Below are positions 1 to 7,189 of a stretch of 40,541 nucleotides of DNA, in pieces. The notes beneath the pieces were generated by a model. That model saw nothing but the letters and a program-made list of their open reading frames with translations, had not been told where the DNA came from and did no database searches. Position 1 is the first letter of the stretch, and every line of letters starts with the position of its first letter. The DNA comes from JANMOK01 sp031415055. GTDB lineage: Bacteria; Pseudomonadota; Alphaproteobacteria; Rhodobacterales; Rhodobacteraceae. The position numbers and the translations under genes were made by a program. The stretch is from positions 1-40,541 of the forward strand of contig JANOQZ010000039.1 in NCBI GenBank assembly GCA_031415055.1, read 5' to 3'.

Positions 1-400
1 TTACGGGCTGACCCGCAATTCCGGTCCCGCCGAATTGGCCAAAGCGGCGCTGGAGAGCGTCGCCTATCAAACCCGCGACCTGCTCGAAGCGATGCAGGGC
101 GATTGGTCGGGCGCGGGCGACACGGTTTTGCGCGTCGATGGCGGCATGACTGCCAGCGATTGGACGATGCAAAATCTTGCCGATCAATTGGGTGCCCCTG
201 TAGATCGGCCCAAGGTGACCGAAACCACCGCTTTGGGGGCGGCGTGGTTGGCGGGCATGCAATCGGGTATTTGTCCCGGACAGGACGAATTCGCCCGAAC
301 TTGGGCACTGGATCGCCGGTTTGAACCAAAGCTAGATGCAAAGGCCCGCGACATGGGGTATGCGGGCTGGAAAGATGCCGTCAGAAGGACTTTGACATGA
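1..400 (+). CDS. glpK: Glycerol kinase, C-terminal part (5' end outside window)
   Basis: This is the C-terminal part, about 130 residues, of an FGGY-family sugar kinase, running in frame from the window edge to TGA at 398-400. Visible landmarks are the GLTRNSGPAEL stretch, the DGGMTASDW nucleotide-binding segment, and TETTALGAAWLAG, the conserved C-terminal helix region of glycerol kinases. The family phosphorylates glycerol to sn-glycerol 3-phosphate in the cytoplasm. Full-length members have about 490 residues, so roughly three quarters is missing only because the window starts inside the gene. The stop codon overlaps the ATG of the next gene (ATGA), which suggests translational coupling to the small lipoprotein downstream. 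Another FGGY kinase is possible, but the motifs fit GlpK best. Confidence 0.88.
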   Translation, partial: YGLTRNSGPAELAKAALESVAYQTRDLLEAMQGDWSGAGDTVLRVDGGMTASDWTMQNLADQLGAPVDRPKVTETTALGAAWLAGMQSGICPGQDEFARTWALDRRFEPKLDAKARDMGYAGWKDAVRRTLT

Positions 401-663
401 AGAAATTGTTTATCTGCGCTGCAACCGCCACCTTATCGGGCTGCGTAATTTTCCCGATGAATGGCCCGGCGACCGGCACTTGCATCGAATCCGAGATCGA
501 CAATTTCATCGGCATGCAGGAAATCGACTTGATCGCCACCAAGGCATTGATGAACGTGCGCGTCATTCTTCCCGACACGGCAATAACCGAAGAATTCAGC
601 CCCGCCCGCGCCAATTTCAAAATCGGCGCAGACGGAAGAATCTTTGACGCTTACTGCGGCTGA
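397..663 (+). CDS. I78-family peptidase-inhibitor-like lipoprotein, copy 1
   Basis: An 88-residue precursor beginning MKKLFICAATATLSGC, a short hydrophobic signal with a lipobox (LSGC), so probably a lipid-anchored envelope protein. The mature part has the layout of the I78 inhibitor family: an early Cys, a FIGMQ segment resembling the family LIGQ, then a C-terminal NFKIGADGRIFDAYCG that matches the D/GxI..V.CG ending. The two cysteines probably form a disulfide. I78 proteins inhibit serine proteases, but the target here is unknown. The start overlaps the glpK stop by 4 nt. Its stop abuts that of the cytochrome c' gene on the other strand with no gap. It is one of four related sequences in the first 2.3 kb. 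Confidence 0.72.
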   Translation: MKKLFICAATATLSGCVIFPMNGPATGTCIESEIDNFIGMQEIDLIATKALMNVRVILPDTAITEEFSPARANFKIGADGRIFDAYCG

Positions 664-1101
664 CTACATCCGGAAAGCGGTGTGGCAAGCGCCGCAAGCT
701 CCACCAATCGCACCCATCGCGGCACCAAGTCCGTTGGCGTCGATTGGACCCGCCAGAGCGGCAGTGGCTGCCGTTTCCAGCACCAAGGCAGCGGCGGTGA
801 ATGCCTCGACTTGTGACCAGATTTCTGGCTTAGCCTTGGTTGGCGGTGTCAGGTCGTTGGTCGCAAATACCACGGGAATGTTTTTCGAATTGGCTTGCAA
901 TGTCGTCAGCGCCGCCGTTGCTGCAGCAACATCAATCGTTCCGCTTTTGAGCATATCGCCAAGTATTTTCATTGAAGCACCATTGGAACCCATCAGGGCT
1001 TGACGGTCTTTGACAACACCGACCGAACCTTCCAAGGCGAATGCGAGTCCACTGGAAGCGACGATCGCTGCCAAGACCAAAGCTTTTAGAGATTTTTTCA
1101 T
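664..1101 (-). CDS. Cytochrome c' (class II c-type cytochrome)
   Basis: 145 residues with an N-terminal Sec signal (MKKSLKALVLAAIVASSGLAFA), so exported. The single haem-binding motif CGACH lies at the extreme C-terminus (residues 136-140), which is diagnostic of class II cytochromes c, a four-helix-bundle fold. Class II cytochromes c include NO- and CO-binding cytochrome c' and electron-transfer c556 types. The sequence alone does not separate them. Length is typical. It is read opposite to the flanking I78 inhibitor genes and converges on the first. A purine-rich ribosome-binding site (GGGAGAAC on the minus strand) lies just upstream of the ATG at 1101. Confidence 0.85.
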   Translation of the reverse strand: MKKSLKALVLAAIVASSGLAFALEGSVGVVKDRQALMGSNGASMKILGDMLKSGTIDVAAATAALTTLQANSKNIPVVFATNDLTPPTKAKPEIWSQVEAFTAAALVLETAATAALAGPIDANGLGAAMGAIGGACGACHTAFRM

Positions 1102-1317
1102 CCAAAGTTCTCCCTGAGAAATGTTCCTGAAAACGAAACGTTTGACGGTGCAATTCTATTCCGCAGAAACTCAATTGCCTCAAGACATTCTTGCGGAAAT
1201 GTAATCACGCCTTCGAGAGCAACGTCTATATGGCAGGAAACCGCCAAGGAATTTGATATGAGTTGCGTCTCAAGTGTCGTGGATGTCTGCTGGTTGAAAC
1301 AATTGCAGGAGAATGTG

Positions 1318-1602
1318 ATGCGAATTTCGGCATTAATAATGGCCACCGGTCTGTTGGCCTGTACCCAACCCGAGCCGGTGGAAATACCCATCGGCACTTT
1401 GCCACCCGAAAATTCCTGCGGCGCTGAATCGCTGCAGGAATTGATCGGTCAAGACGCCGGAGTTTTGGCGGCGATGACGTTTGATGCGGCGACCACACGG
1501 TTTTTCGCCACCGGCGACGCCCTGACAATGGATTTCAGCCCGACGCGACTGAACGTTGAATTCGGGCCCGATGGCAAGATCGTGCGGGTTTTCTGCGGTT
1601 AA
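1318..1602 (+). CDS. I78-family peptidase-inhibitor-like lipoprotein, copy 2
   Basis: 94 residues. I chose the ATG at 1318 because AGGAG at 1307-1311 is well spaced before it and it gives a clean lipoprotein signal, MRISALIMATGLLAC (lipobox LLAC). The mature domain is the best I78 match of the cluster: a Cys, LQELIGQDAGVLAAM, a TRFFATGDALTMDFSPTRLN segment in the place of the reactive-site loop region, and the ending GPDGKIVRVFCG. It is expected to be a periplasm-facing serine-protease inhibitor. An in-frame upstream start at 1258 would destroy the signal sequence. The 3' half (1465-1568) is repeated without change at 2110-2213. Confidence 0.78.
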   Translation: MRISALIMATGLLACTQPEPVEIPIGTLPPENSCGAESLQELIGQDAGVLAAMTFDAATTRFFATGDALTMDFSPTRLNVEFGPDGKIVRVFCG

Positions 1603-1764
1603 TTCGCGGTAAAACATTCCCCAAGAATTGCGTCTCGTTCCAGTCGATGTTCGTGGCTCATGCGATTGTGGCCGGTTAAGCGGCGATGAGCGGCAAGTAC
1701 TGTTCATTTGTAGAAAACAAGCATAGCGTTGTAGTTCGCATGCAGTATTTGGGGAGTACGAACT

Positions 1765-2034
1765 TTGTTAACCAAGTTTTGTATATTTACTTTTGGCCTG
1801 ATTTTGGGACTGGCCGGTTGCCAACCGGTGCCAGGTACGCCATCCGGCACATCACCTAGCGCGACGCTATCAAGCGACGATTGCGGTGCCAGTGAACTGC
1901 AGTTTCTGATCGGGAAAAGCACCCTGGAATCGTTGGAAGCCCTTCAAGCCGCAGACCCGAGTGTCAGTCAAAACGCGGCTCTCAATATCGAATATGACGA
2001 CGACGGCAACGTGTCGCGGGTCTACTGCAAGTAA
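1765..2034 (+). CDS. Divergent I78-like lipoprotein, copy 3
   Basis: 89 residues with a TTG start at 1765, preceded by GGGGAG at 1751-1756. The N-terminus is a lipoprotein signal ending in LAGC, followed by a Pro/Ser/Thr-rich linker. The domain keeps the first Cys, LQFLIGKSTLESL and the ending YDDDGNVSRVYC. It is shortened in the middle and lacks the arginine-rich segment between them, so inhibitory function is doubtful. Its placement in a row with copies 1, 2 and 4 supports local duplication followed by divergence. I am fairly sure of the family and less sure of the start and function. Confidence 0.62.
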   Translation: MLTKFCIFTFGLILGLAGCQPVPGTPSGTSPSATLSSDDCGASELQFLIGKSTLESLEALQAADPSVSQNAALNIEYDDDGNVSRVYCK

Positions 2035-2061
2035 ACAGTGGGTCAAGTTTCTGAGGGTTAG

Positions 2062-2247
2062 ACTACCGGGGACGTCTTGCAAGAACTTCTCGGCAAAGGT
2101 CTGGTCGCCTTGGCGGCGATGACGTTTGATGCGGCGACCACACGGTTTTTCGCCACCGGCGACGCCCTGACAATGGATTTCAGCCCGACGCGACTGAACG
2201 TTGAATTCGGGCCTGACGGCAAGATCGTGCTGGTGTTCTGCGGTTAG
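2062..2247 (+). pseudogene. Truncated I78-like copy 4 (remnant of duplication)
   Basis: An open frame from 2062, after an in-frame TAG at 2059-2061, to TAG at 2245-2247. It encodes only the C-terminal I78 region, including LQELLGKGLVALAAM and the ending FGPDGKIVLVFCG. There is no signal peptide, no first cysteine and no ATG before the middle of the domain. Positions 2110-2213 are identical to 1465-1568, and similarity continues to the stop with four differences. It is most simply a 3' fragment left by duplication of copy 2. A TTG at 2077 could start a leaderless small protein, but I see no reason to prefer that. The end overlaps the convergent penicillin-binding protein stop by 4 bp. Confidence 0.65.
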
Positions 2248-4307
2248 TTGCCGCCGAACAGATCGTTCAGCAACTTATCGATTGCGTTGACTTCGTCCTG
2301 CGCAATGCTCGGCTGCGTCGGATCGAACACGGGCGGCGGCACGAATTCGGGGATTTCGGGCACCAGCATTGGCAGTGGGCGCACTGCCAAGCCCTCTTCG
2401 ATGCGCGTCATCGCTTCGTGCCAAATCTCGGCTGGCAAACCACCACCGGTAACCCCGGTCAGGGGCGAATTGTCGTCATAGCCCATCCAGACACCAGTCA
2501 CATAGTCGGCGGTAAAGCCGATGAACCAAGCATCGCGGCCCGCCGATGTTGTACCGGTTTTTCCGGCGACCTGACGATCCGCCAGTTGCGCACGGCCACC
2601 GGTGCCCTGTTCGACCACTTGGTTGAGCATGTAAACCAGATAACCCGAGGAATCGGCATTGAGCACTTGAAACCCTTCGTCGCGATCGGCCCCCATCAGC
2701 ACTTCGTTATTTGCGGCCAACCGAAGTTCCAGCAGACCATATGGAATTGTCCTTCGCCCACCGTTCAGGAAACCGGCATAGGCACCGGTCATCTCGATCA
2801 AGGTGGCTTCGGATGCGCCCAGCGCAATCGCCGGGCCGGTCGCCAAGGGCGAGTTCACACCGAAATCTTGCGCCACAGCGCGAACGCGGTCGCTGCCAAC
2901 TTCTTGGGAAAGGCGCACAGCTATGGTGTTGATCGAGCGGGCAAGCGCCTCGGTCATCGTCATCACGCCTTGGTATTCCCGGTCGTAATTGTCCGGGCTC
3001 CACGGCCCGGAACCCGGGATATTGATGGTGATTGGCGCATCCTCCAGCAGCAAATCCGGCGTGAAACCGGCTTCTAGTGCTGCCGCATATACGAAAGGTT
3101 TGAACGACGACCCGGTTTGTCGAAGTGCTTGGGTTGCACGGTTGAACGTGCCAACGCCGTTTATTTCGCGCCCGCCGACCATCGCCCGTACCGCGCCATC
3201 GGGTGACATGACGATGATTGCAGCTTCGGCTTTTGAGCCGGCTTTGACCTTGTTTTCAAACACAAATGCCAGAGCAGCCTCGGCGGCCTTTTGTATGCGC
3301 GGGTCAAAGGTCGTTTCGATCAATACATCTTCGGTCGTTTGGCGGGTCAGGAATGCAGGGCCCGAGGACATGATCCAATCGGCGAAATAGCCACCCGCCC
3401 GGGTTTGCGCAGCCCGTGAAAGCGTGGCGGGCGCCGTAATTGCTGCGTCCGCCTCGGCTTTGGTGATGTAGTCCTGATCCTCCATCAGCCGCACCACGAT
3501 GCTGGCACGGCCGCGCGAGGCCTCGATATTGCTGACAGGCGAGTACGTTGATGGTGCGGTAAGAAGGCCTGCCAGCATAGCGGATTCTGCGATATTCACT
3601 TCGCGCGCCGATTTGCCGAAATAGCGTTGCGCGGCGGCTTCAAAACCATAGGCACCTGCTCCGAGATAGGCGCGGTTAAGATAGATGGTCAGGATTTCTT
3701 CCTTGGAATATTTCAACTCCATCGCCAAAGCGAAGGGGATTTCCTTGATTTTGCGCACAACGGAACCGGCCCGGCATTCGGCCTCGTAATCGGCTTCGGT
3801 CTGCCCCGAATTGGGATCAAACGGCCGACCTAGGCACAAGAGTTTGGCGACCTGTTGCGTGATCGTCGAGCCGCCGCTGCCCTGAAATGGTCCGCGCCCT
3901 TCGCGCAGATTGGTGCGCATGGCACCGATTATGCCGCGCGGACTGACACCCAAATGGCGATAAAACCGTTTGTCTTCGGTTGCGACCACGGCATTGACCA
4001 AATGCTGTGAAACGCCAGATGCGCGAATAAAACCGCCAAACTGATCGCCCCGCCACGCGAAAATTTCGCCCGAGGAATCCAGCAAAGTGACCGAGCCATT
4101 GGCACGACCATCCAGCAATTTCTCGACATTGGGCAGGGTTGAGAAATAAAATCCAACGACGATTGCCAGACCCAACAGGCCCAACAGTCCAACGCGAAAA
4201 AACAGCTTCCACACAAGGCGAAACAGCCAGCCAAACAGCAGTCGGAAAATGCGCATGACAAGGCCAGATGCCGCCGCACTGGCCTGATGTTTGGCTGATC
4301 TGGCCAT
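2244..4307 (-). CDS. Class A penicillin-binding protein (transglycosylase/transpeptidase)
   Basis: 687 residues. An N-terminal membrane segment lies at about 36-56 after a basic cytoplasmic tail, so the enzyme is anchored in the inner membrane and faces the periplasm. The GT51 glycosyltransferase domain follows, with catalytic-type Glu111 in ATEDKRFYRH and GGSTITQQ at about 145-152. The transpeptidase domain then carries SSFK (400-403), SIN (458-460) and KTGTT (583-587), the three active-site motifs. It polymerises and crosslinks peptidoglycan. It is shorter than the roughly 800-residue canonical PBP1A, so it may be a second class A enzyme; I leave the symbol blank. It reads away from glnK, with which it shares a 251-bp intergenic region. 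Confidence 0.93.
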   Translation of the reverse strand: MARSAKHQASAAASGLVMRIFRLLFGWLFRLVWKLFFRVGLLGLLGLAIVVGFYFSTLPNVEKLLDGRANGSVTLLDSSGEIFAWRGDQFGGFIRASGVSQHLVNAVVATEDKRFYRHLGVSPRGIIGAMRTNLREGRGPFQGSGGSTITQQVAKLLCLGRPFDPNSGQTEADYEAECRAGSVVRKIKEIPFALAMELKYSKEEILTIYLNRAYLGAGAYGFEAAAQRYFGKSAREVNIAESAMLAGLLTAPSTYSPVSNIEASRGRASIVVRLMEDQDYITKAEADAAITAPATLSRAAQTRAGGYFADWIMSSGPAFLTRQTTEDVLIETTFDPRIQKAAEAALAFVFENKVKAGSKAEAAIIVMSPDGAVRAMVGGREINGVGTFNRATQALRQTGSSFKPFVYAAALEAGFTPDLLLEDAPITINIPGSGPWSPDNYDREYQGVMTMTEALARSINTIAVRLSQEVGSDRVRAVAQDFGVNSPLATGPAIALGASEATLIEMTGAYAGFLNGGRRTIPYGLLELRLAANNEVLMGADRDEGFQVLNADSSGYLVYMLNQVVEQGTGGRAQLADRQVAGKTGTTSAGRDAWFIGFTADYVTGVWMGYDDNSPLTGVTGGGLPAEIWHEAMTRIEEGLAVRPLPMLVPEIPEFVPPPVFDPTQPSIAQDEVNAIDKLLNDLFGGN

Positions 4308-4409
4308 ATGTGTCCGGTTAACTGCTCAAAGCCCGATATTTTCGCGGCTTATAGAGCGTTTCCTTGGCAATGTAGAGGGGCGGATTTCGCAGAAGAAGCG
4401 CAATCCTTC

Positions 4410-4457
4410 TGCATAAAAAACAAGCAATACGTTCAAGCAGTGCATTTTTTATGCACT
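4410..4457. promoter_or_regulatory. Inverted-repeat cluster between pbp and glnK
   Basis: TGCATAAAAAA at 4410-4420 is repeated in inverted orientation as TTTTTTATGCA at 4445-4455. The second arm lies within a smaller palindrome, AGTGCAT-N5-ATGCACT (4439-4457). The repeats sit between divergent genes and upstream of the putative glnK promoter, so they may bind a nitrogen regulator. The half-sites read GTGCA...TGCAC, which is not the usual NtrC layout (GCAC...GTGC), so no regulator is named. Confidence 0.45.
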
Positions 4458-4504
4458 TTATCACCGAAAACAGGAAATGTCGCACGCCGATTCGCTTTAG
4501 CTCG

Positions 4505-4520
4505 CGGCAAAACCGCTGCA
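4505..4520 (+). promoter_or_regulatory. Candidate sigma-54 (-24/-12) promoter of glnK-amtB
   Basis: The sequence CGGCAAAACCGCTGCA has the invariant GG (4506-4507) and GC (4518-4519) separated by ten bases, as sigma-54 promoters require. It departs from the consensus TGGCAC-N5-TTGCA at a few positions. Transcription would start near 4531, about 28 nt before the glnK ATG. Many glnK-amtB operons are sigma-54/NtrC dependent, which makes this a reasonable but unproven call. Confidence 0.4.
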
Positions 4521-4558
4521 ACCAAGGCTATCGCAGAAACTGGGACAGAGAAGTCAAA

Positions 4559-4897
4559 ATGAAACTCATCATCGCTGTGATCAAGCCTTTCAAGTTGGAG
4601 GAAGTGCGCGAAGCACTGACCGCCATCGGCGTGCAAGGGTTGATGGTGTCCGAAGTCAAGGGTTACGGCCGGCAAGCTGGTCATACCGAGATTTATCGTG
4701 GTGCCGAATATGTCGTGAACTTCGTGCCGAAAGTGAAACTGGAGCTGGTGGTTCCAGACAATCAGGTCGCCAAAATCATGGAGACGCTGACCAACACCGC
4801 CCGAACCGGCAAAATCGGTGATGGCAAGATTTTCGTGCTCGATGTCGAGCAAGCCGTGCGCGTGCGCACCGGCGAAGCGGGCGAAGAAGCGCTGTGA
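4559..4897 (+). CDS. glnK: Nitrogen regulatory protein P-II (GlnK)
   Basis: 112 residues, the standard P-II length. The start at ATG 4559 gives the canonical MKLIIAVIKPFKLEEVREAL N-terminus. The T-loop carries GYGRQAGHTEIYRGAEY with the uridylylatable Tyr51, and the B-loop TARTGKIGDGKIFV binds ATP and 2-oxoglutarate. P-II trimers sense energy and carbon/nitrogen status and, when unmodified, plug the AmtB channel. It lies 31 bp upstream of amtB on the same strand, the classical glnK-amtB arrangement, which is why I prefer GlnK to GlnB. Confidence 0.95.
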   Translation: MKLIIAVIKPFKLEEVREALTAIGVQGLMVSEVKGYGRQAGHTEIYRGAEYVVNFVPKVKLELVVPDNQVAKIMETLTNTARTGKIGDGKIFVLDVEQAVRVRTGEAGEEAL

Positions 4898-4928
4898 GCG
4901 TTTCACCAAGATCCGAGAGAGGGACAAA

Positions 4929-6374
4929 ATGAGATACTTATCCAAACTGGCCGCGCCCGTCGCGGCACTGGCGGCAAGCCCCGCCTTCGCGCAAGCGGCA
5001 CCAACGGTCGACAAGGGCGACACCGCCTTCATGCTGATCGCCACCGTTCTGGTACTGATGATGACCATCCCCGGCCTGGCCCTGTTTTACGGCGGTCTGG
5101 TGCGGTCAAAAAACATGCTTTCGGTGCTGACCCAGGTGTTTGCCATCGTCTCGATCACCTGCGTGATCTGGGTGACTTACGGCTATTCGCTGACCTTCAG
5201 CGATGGCGGTTCGATGAATTCCTACATCGGCGGCCTGTCCAAGGCGTTCTTGCGCGGCGTCGATTACAACTCGATTGCCGCCACATTCTCGAACGGGGTC
5301 TATATCCCGGAATATGTCTATATCTGCTTCCAGATGACTTTCGCCTGCATCACTCCGGCGCTGATCGTCGGGGCTTTTGCGGAACGGGTGAAATTCTCAT
5401 CCCTGATCTTCTTTTGCGCGATGTGGGTCACATTTGTTTACTTCCCAATCGCGCATATGGTCTGGTGGTGGGGTGGTCCCGATACTCTTGCTGCCGGTGC
5501 AACCGCACTTGCCGCTGCGGGAACCGATCAGGTGGCGATTGATGCCGCCAACGCGATGATCTTTGCCAATGGCAAGATTTTCAACTGGGGTGCGCTCGAC
5601 TTTGCCGGTGGCACGGTGGTGCATATCAACGCTGGAATCGCCGGTCTTGTCGGCTGCCTTGTCATCGGCAAACGCATTGGTCATGGCAAGGAAGCCATGC
5701 CGCCGCATTCGCTGGTGATGACCATGATTGGTGCCTCGCTTCTATGGGTGGGCTGGTTTGGCTTTAACGCCGGGTCCAACCTTGAATCCAACGGCATCAC
5801 CGCCTTGGCGATGATCAACACCTTTGTCGCCACTGCTGGGGCTGCCGTGGCCTGGCTGTTCATCGAATGGCTGCTGAAAGGAAAACCGTCGCTTCTGGGC
5901 ATGGTTACCGGCGCTGTTGCCGGTCTCGTCGCCGTCACCCCCGCTTCCGGCTTTGCCGGACCGATGGGCGCGATGGTGCTGGGGGCGGTTGCCTCGGTCG
6001 TGTGTTTCTTCTTCTGCTCGACAGTGAAAAATCGCTTCGGCTATGACGACTCGCTTGATGTGTTCGGCGTGCATTGTGTTGGCGGCATCATCGGCGCTTT
6101 GGCAACGGGCATCCTGGTCAACACCGCGCTTGGTGGGGCCGGTATCCCCGATTACCTCAGCCAACCGGGCACGTTGCAAGTGGCACCTTACGTGTTCAGC
6201 GTCGCCTTCATGGCGCAGGTCAAAGCCGTGCTGTTCACCCTGCTTTGGTCCGGTGTTGGCTCGTTCATCCTGTTCAAACTTGCCGACCTGATCTTTGGTT
6301 TGCGTCCGACCCCGGATGTCGAACGCGAAGGGCTGGATTTGGCCGAACACGGCGAACGCGCTTACGCGCTGTAA
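4929..6374 (+). CDS. amtB: Ammonium transporter
   Basis: 481 residues. The ATG at 4929 follows GAGAGAGGGAC and starts a cleavable-signal-like N-terminus (MRYLSKLAAPVAALAASPAFA), as AmtB proteins have. Eleven or so membrane helices follow. Family hallmarks are the GLALFYGGLVR opening, the first pore histidine in VYFPIAHMVWWW, and the second in DVFGVHCVGG. The protein conducts ammonium or ammonia across the inner membrane and is gated by the P-II protein encoded immediately upstream. A strong terminator 38 bp downstream closes the operon. An in-frame extension back into glnK is possible but has no support. Confidence 0.96.
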   Translation: MRYLSKLAAPVAALAASPAFAQAAPTVDKGDTAFMLIATVLVLMMTIPGLALFYGGLVRSKNMLSVLTQVFAIVSITCVIWVTYGYSLTFSDGGSMNSYIGGLSKAFLRGVDYNSIAATFSNGVYIPEYVYICFQMTFACITPALIVGAFAERVKFSSLIFFCAMWVTFVYFPIAHMVWWWGGPDTLAAGATALAAAGTDQVAIDAANAMIFANGKIFNWGALDFAGGTVVHINAGIAGLVGCLVIGKRIGHGKEAMPPHSLVMTMIGASLLWVGWFGFNAGSNLESNGITALAMINTFVATAGAAVAWLFIEWLLKGKPSLLGMVTGAVAGLVAVTPASGFAGPMGAMVLGAVASVVCFFFCSTVKNRFGYDDSLDVFGVHCVGGIIGALATGILVNTALGGAGIPDYLSQPGTLQVAPYVFSVAFMAQVKAVLFTLLWSGVGSFILFKLADLIFGLRPTPDVEREGLDLAEHGERAYAL

Positions 6375-6411
6375 CACCAATTATCCCCGGAAGGGTTTCC
6401 CTTCCCACTTT

Positions 6412-6441
6412 ACCCGGGCGGCAATTTCGCCCGGGTTTTTT
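6412..6441 (+). terminator. Rho-independent terminator of glnK-amtB
   Basis: A perfect 9-bp GC-rich stem, ACCCGGGCG (6412-6420) with CGCCCGGGT (6428-6436) around a 7-nt loop, followed by a run of six T. It stands 38 bp after the amtB stop. Confidence 0.93.
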
Positions 6442-6470
6442 ATTGGTTGGGCTTGGTGTATTGTCGCCCA

Positions 6471-6944
6471 ATGCTAGACCAAACCATCCAAACAATCACC
6501 CGCATTTCGGCCCTAGCCGAGGGTGAAAGCGATATGATTTCCAACATGGCGACCGTAGCTTGCGAGCTGTTCCACAGCGATGATCGGTTCGATTGGGTCG
6601 GCTTTTATCGCGTCGTCGGGCCGGAATTGCTTAAGATCGGGCCGTATCAGGGCGGGCATGGCTGTCTGGTGATCCCGTTCTCGCGCGGGGTTTGCGGGGC
6701 TTGCGCGACGGCTCGCGCCACAATCATCGTGCCGGATGTGGCGGCTTTTGACGGGCATATCGCCTGTGCGGCCAGCACGAAATCCGAGATTGTACTGCCG
6801 GTTTTTGATGCTGCTGGCGTGCTAATTGGGGTGTTGGATATTGATAGCGACCAGCCAGACGCGTTTGATTTGGCCGATCAAAGTGCTTTAGAATTAATGT
6901 TGAAACTTGTGTTTTCGCAAAATATTTCACGTGAAACAATCTAG
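6471..6944 (+). CDS. msrC: GAF-domain free methionine-(R)-sulfoxide reductase
   Basis: 157 residues from the ATG at 6471 (MLDQTIQTI). An in-frame ATG at 6447 lies almost on the preceding terminator and is less likely. The whole protein is one small GAF domain of the fRMsr (YebR) type: DWVGFYRV, GPYQG, the segment GVCGACATAR, IACAAST with further cysteines, and VLDIDSDQPDAF near the end. These enzymes reduce free methionine-R-sulfoxide in the cytoplasm using the cysteines and thioredoxin. Length is typical. It stands alone between the amtB terminator and the adenine deaminase gene. Confidence 0.85.
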   Translation: MLDQTIQTITRISALAEGESDMISNMATVACELFHSDDRFDWVGFYRVVGPELLKIGPYQGGHGCLVIPFSRGVCGACATARATIIVPDVAAFDGHIACAASTKSEIVLPVFDAAGVLIGVLDIDSDQPDAFDLADQSALELMLKLVFSQNISRETI

Positions 6945-6988
6945 GGTTGAGTGGTTAATTTCGTGGTTTTTGACACCCAATCGGTGAT

Positions 6989-7052
6989 GGTTTTTCGGGG
7001 GTTTTAGGGGGTCCGAGGGCGGTTTTTGAGGGGGTTGGTGGGGGCGTTAACC
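6989..7052 (+). repeat. G-rich intergenic segment, element 1
   Basis: A strongly strand-asymmetric stretch with five G-runs separated by T-runs, downstream of msrC. It shares exact words with three other intergenic segments of the window, for example TTTTGAGGGGGTT with the segment next to mutM and CGAGGGCGGTTT with the segment next to dnaA. No gene is present here. Confidence 0.45.
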
Positions 7053-7189
7053 TTTGCGATGACTGTTGCATAAATATCACAAACGGTGAATTGGTGCGTG
7101 CGAGCACGCACGCTACGGTGGGCGAAAAGCCAACTAGCACCCCAATTTTCCCCCTTGCCCGCATTTCCCCCGACGTGGCAGATTGCGCC

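Noticed and set aside
4439..4457. NtrC binding site before glnK
   Set aside because: The palindrome reads GTGCA...TGCAC, whereas the usual NtrC site has GCAC...GTGC. I describe it only as an inverted repeat.
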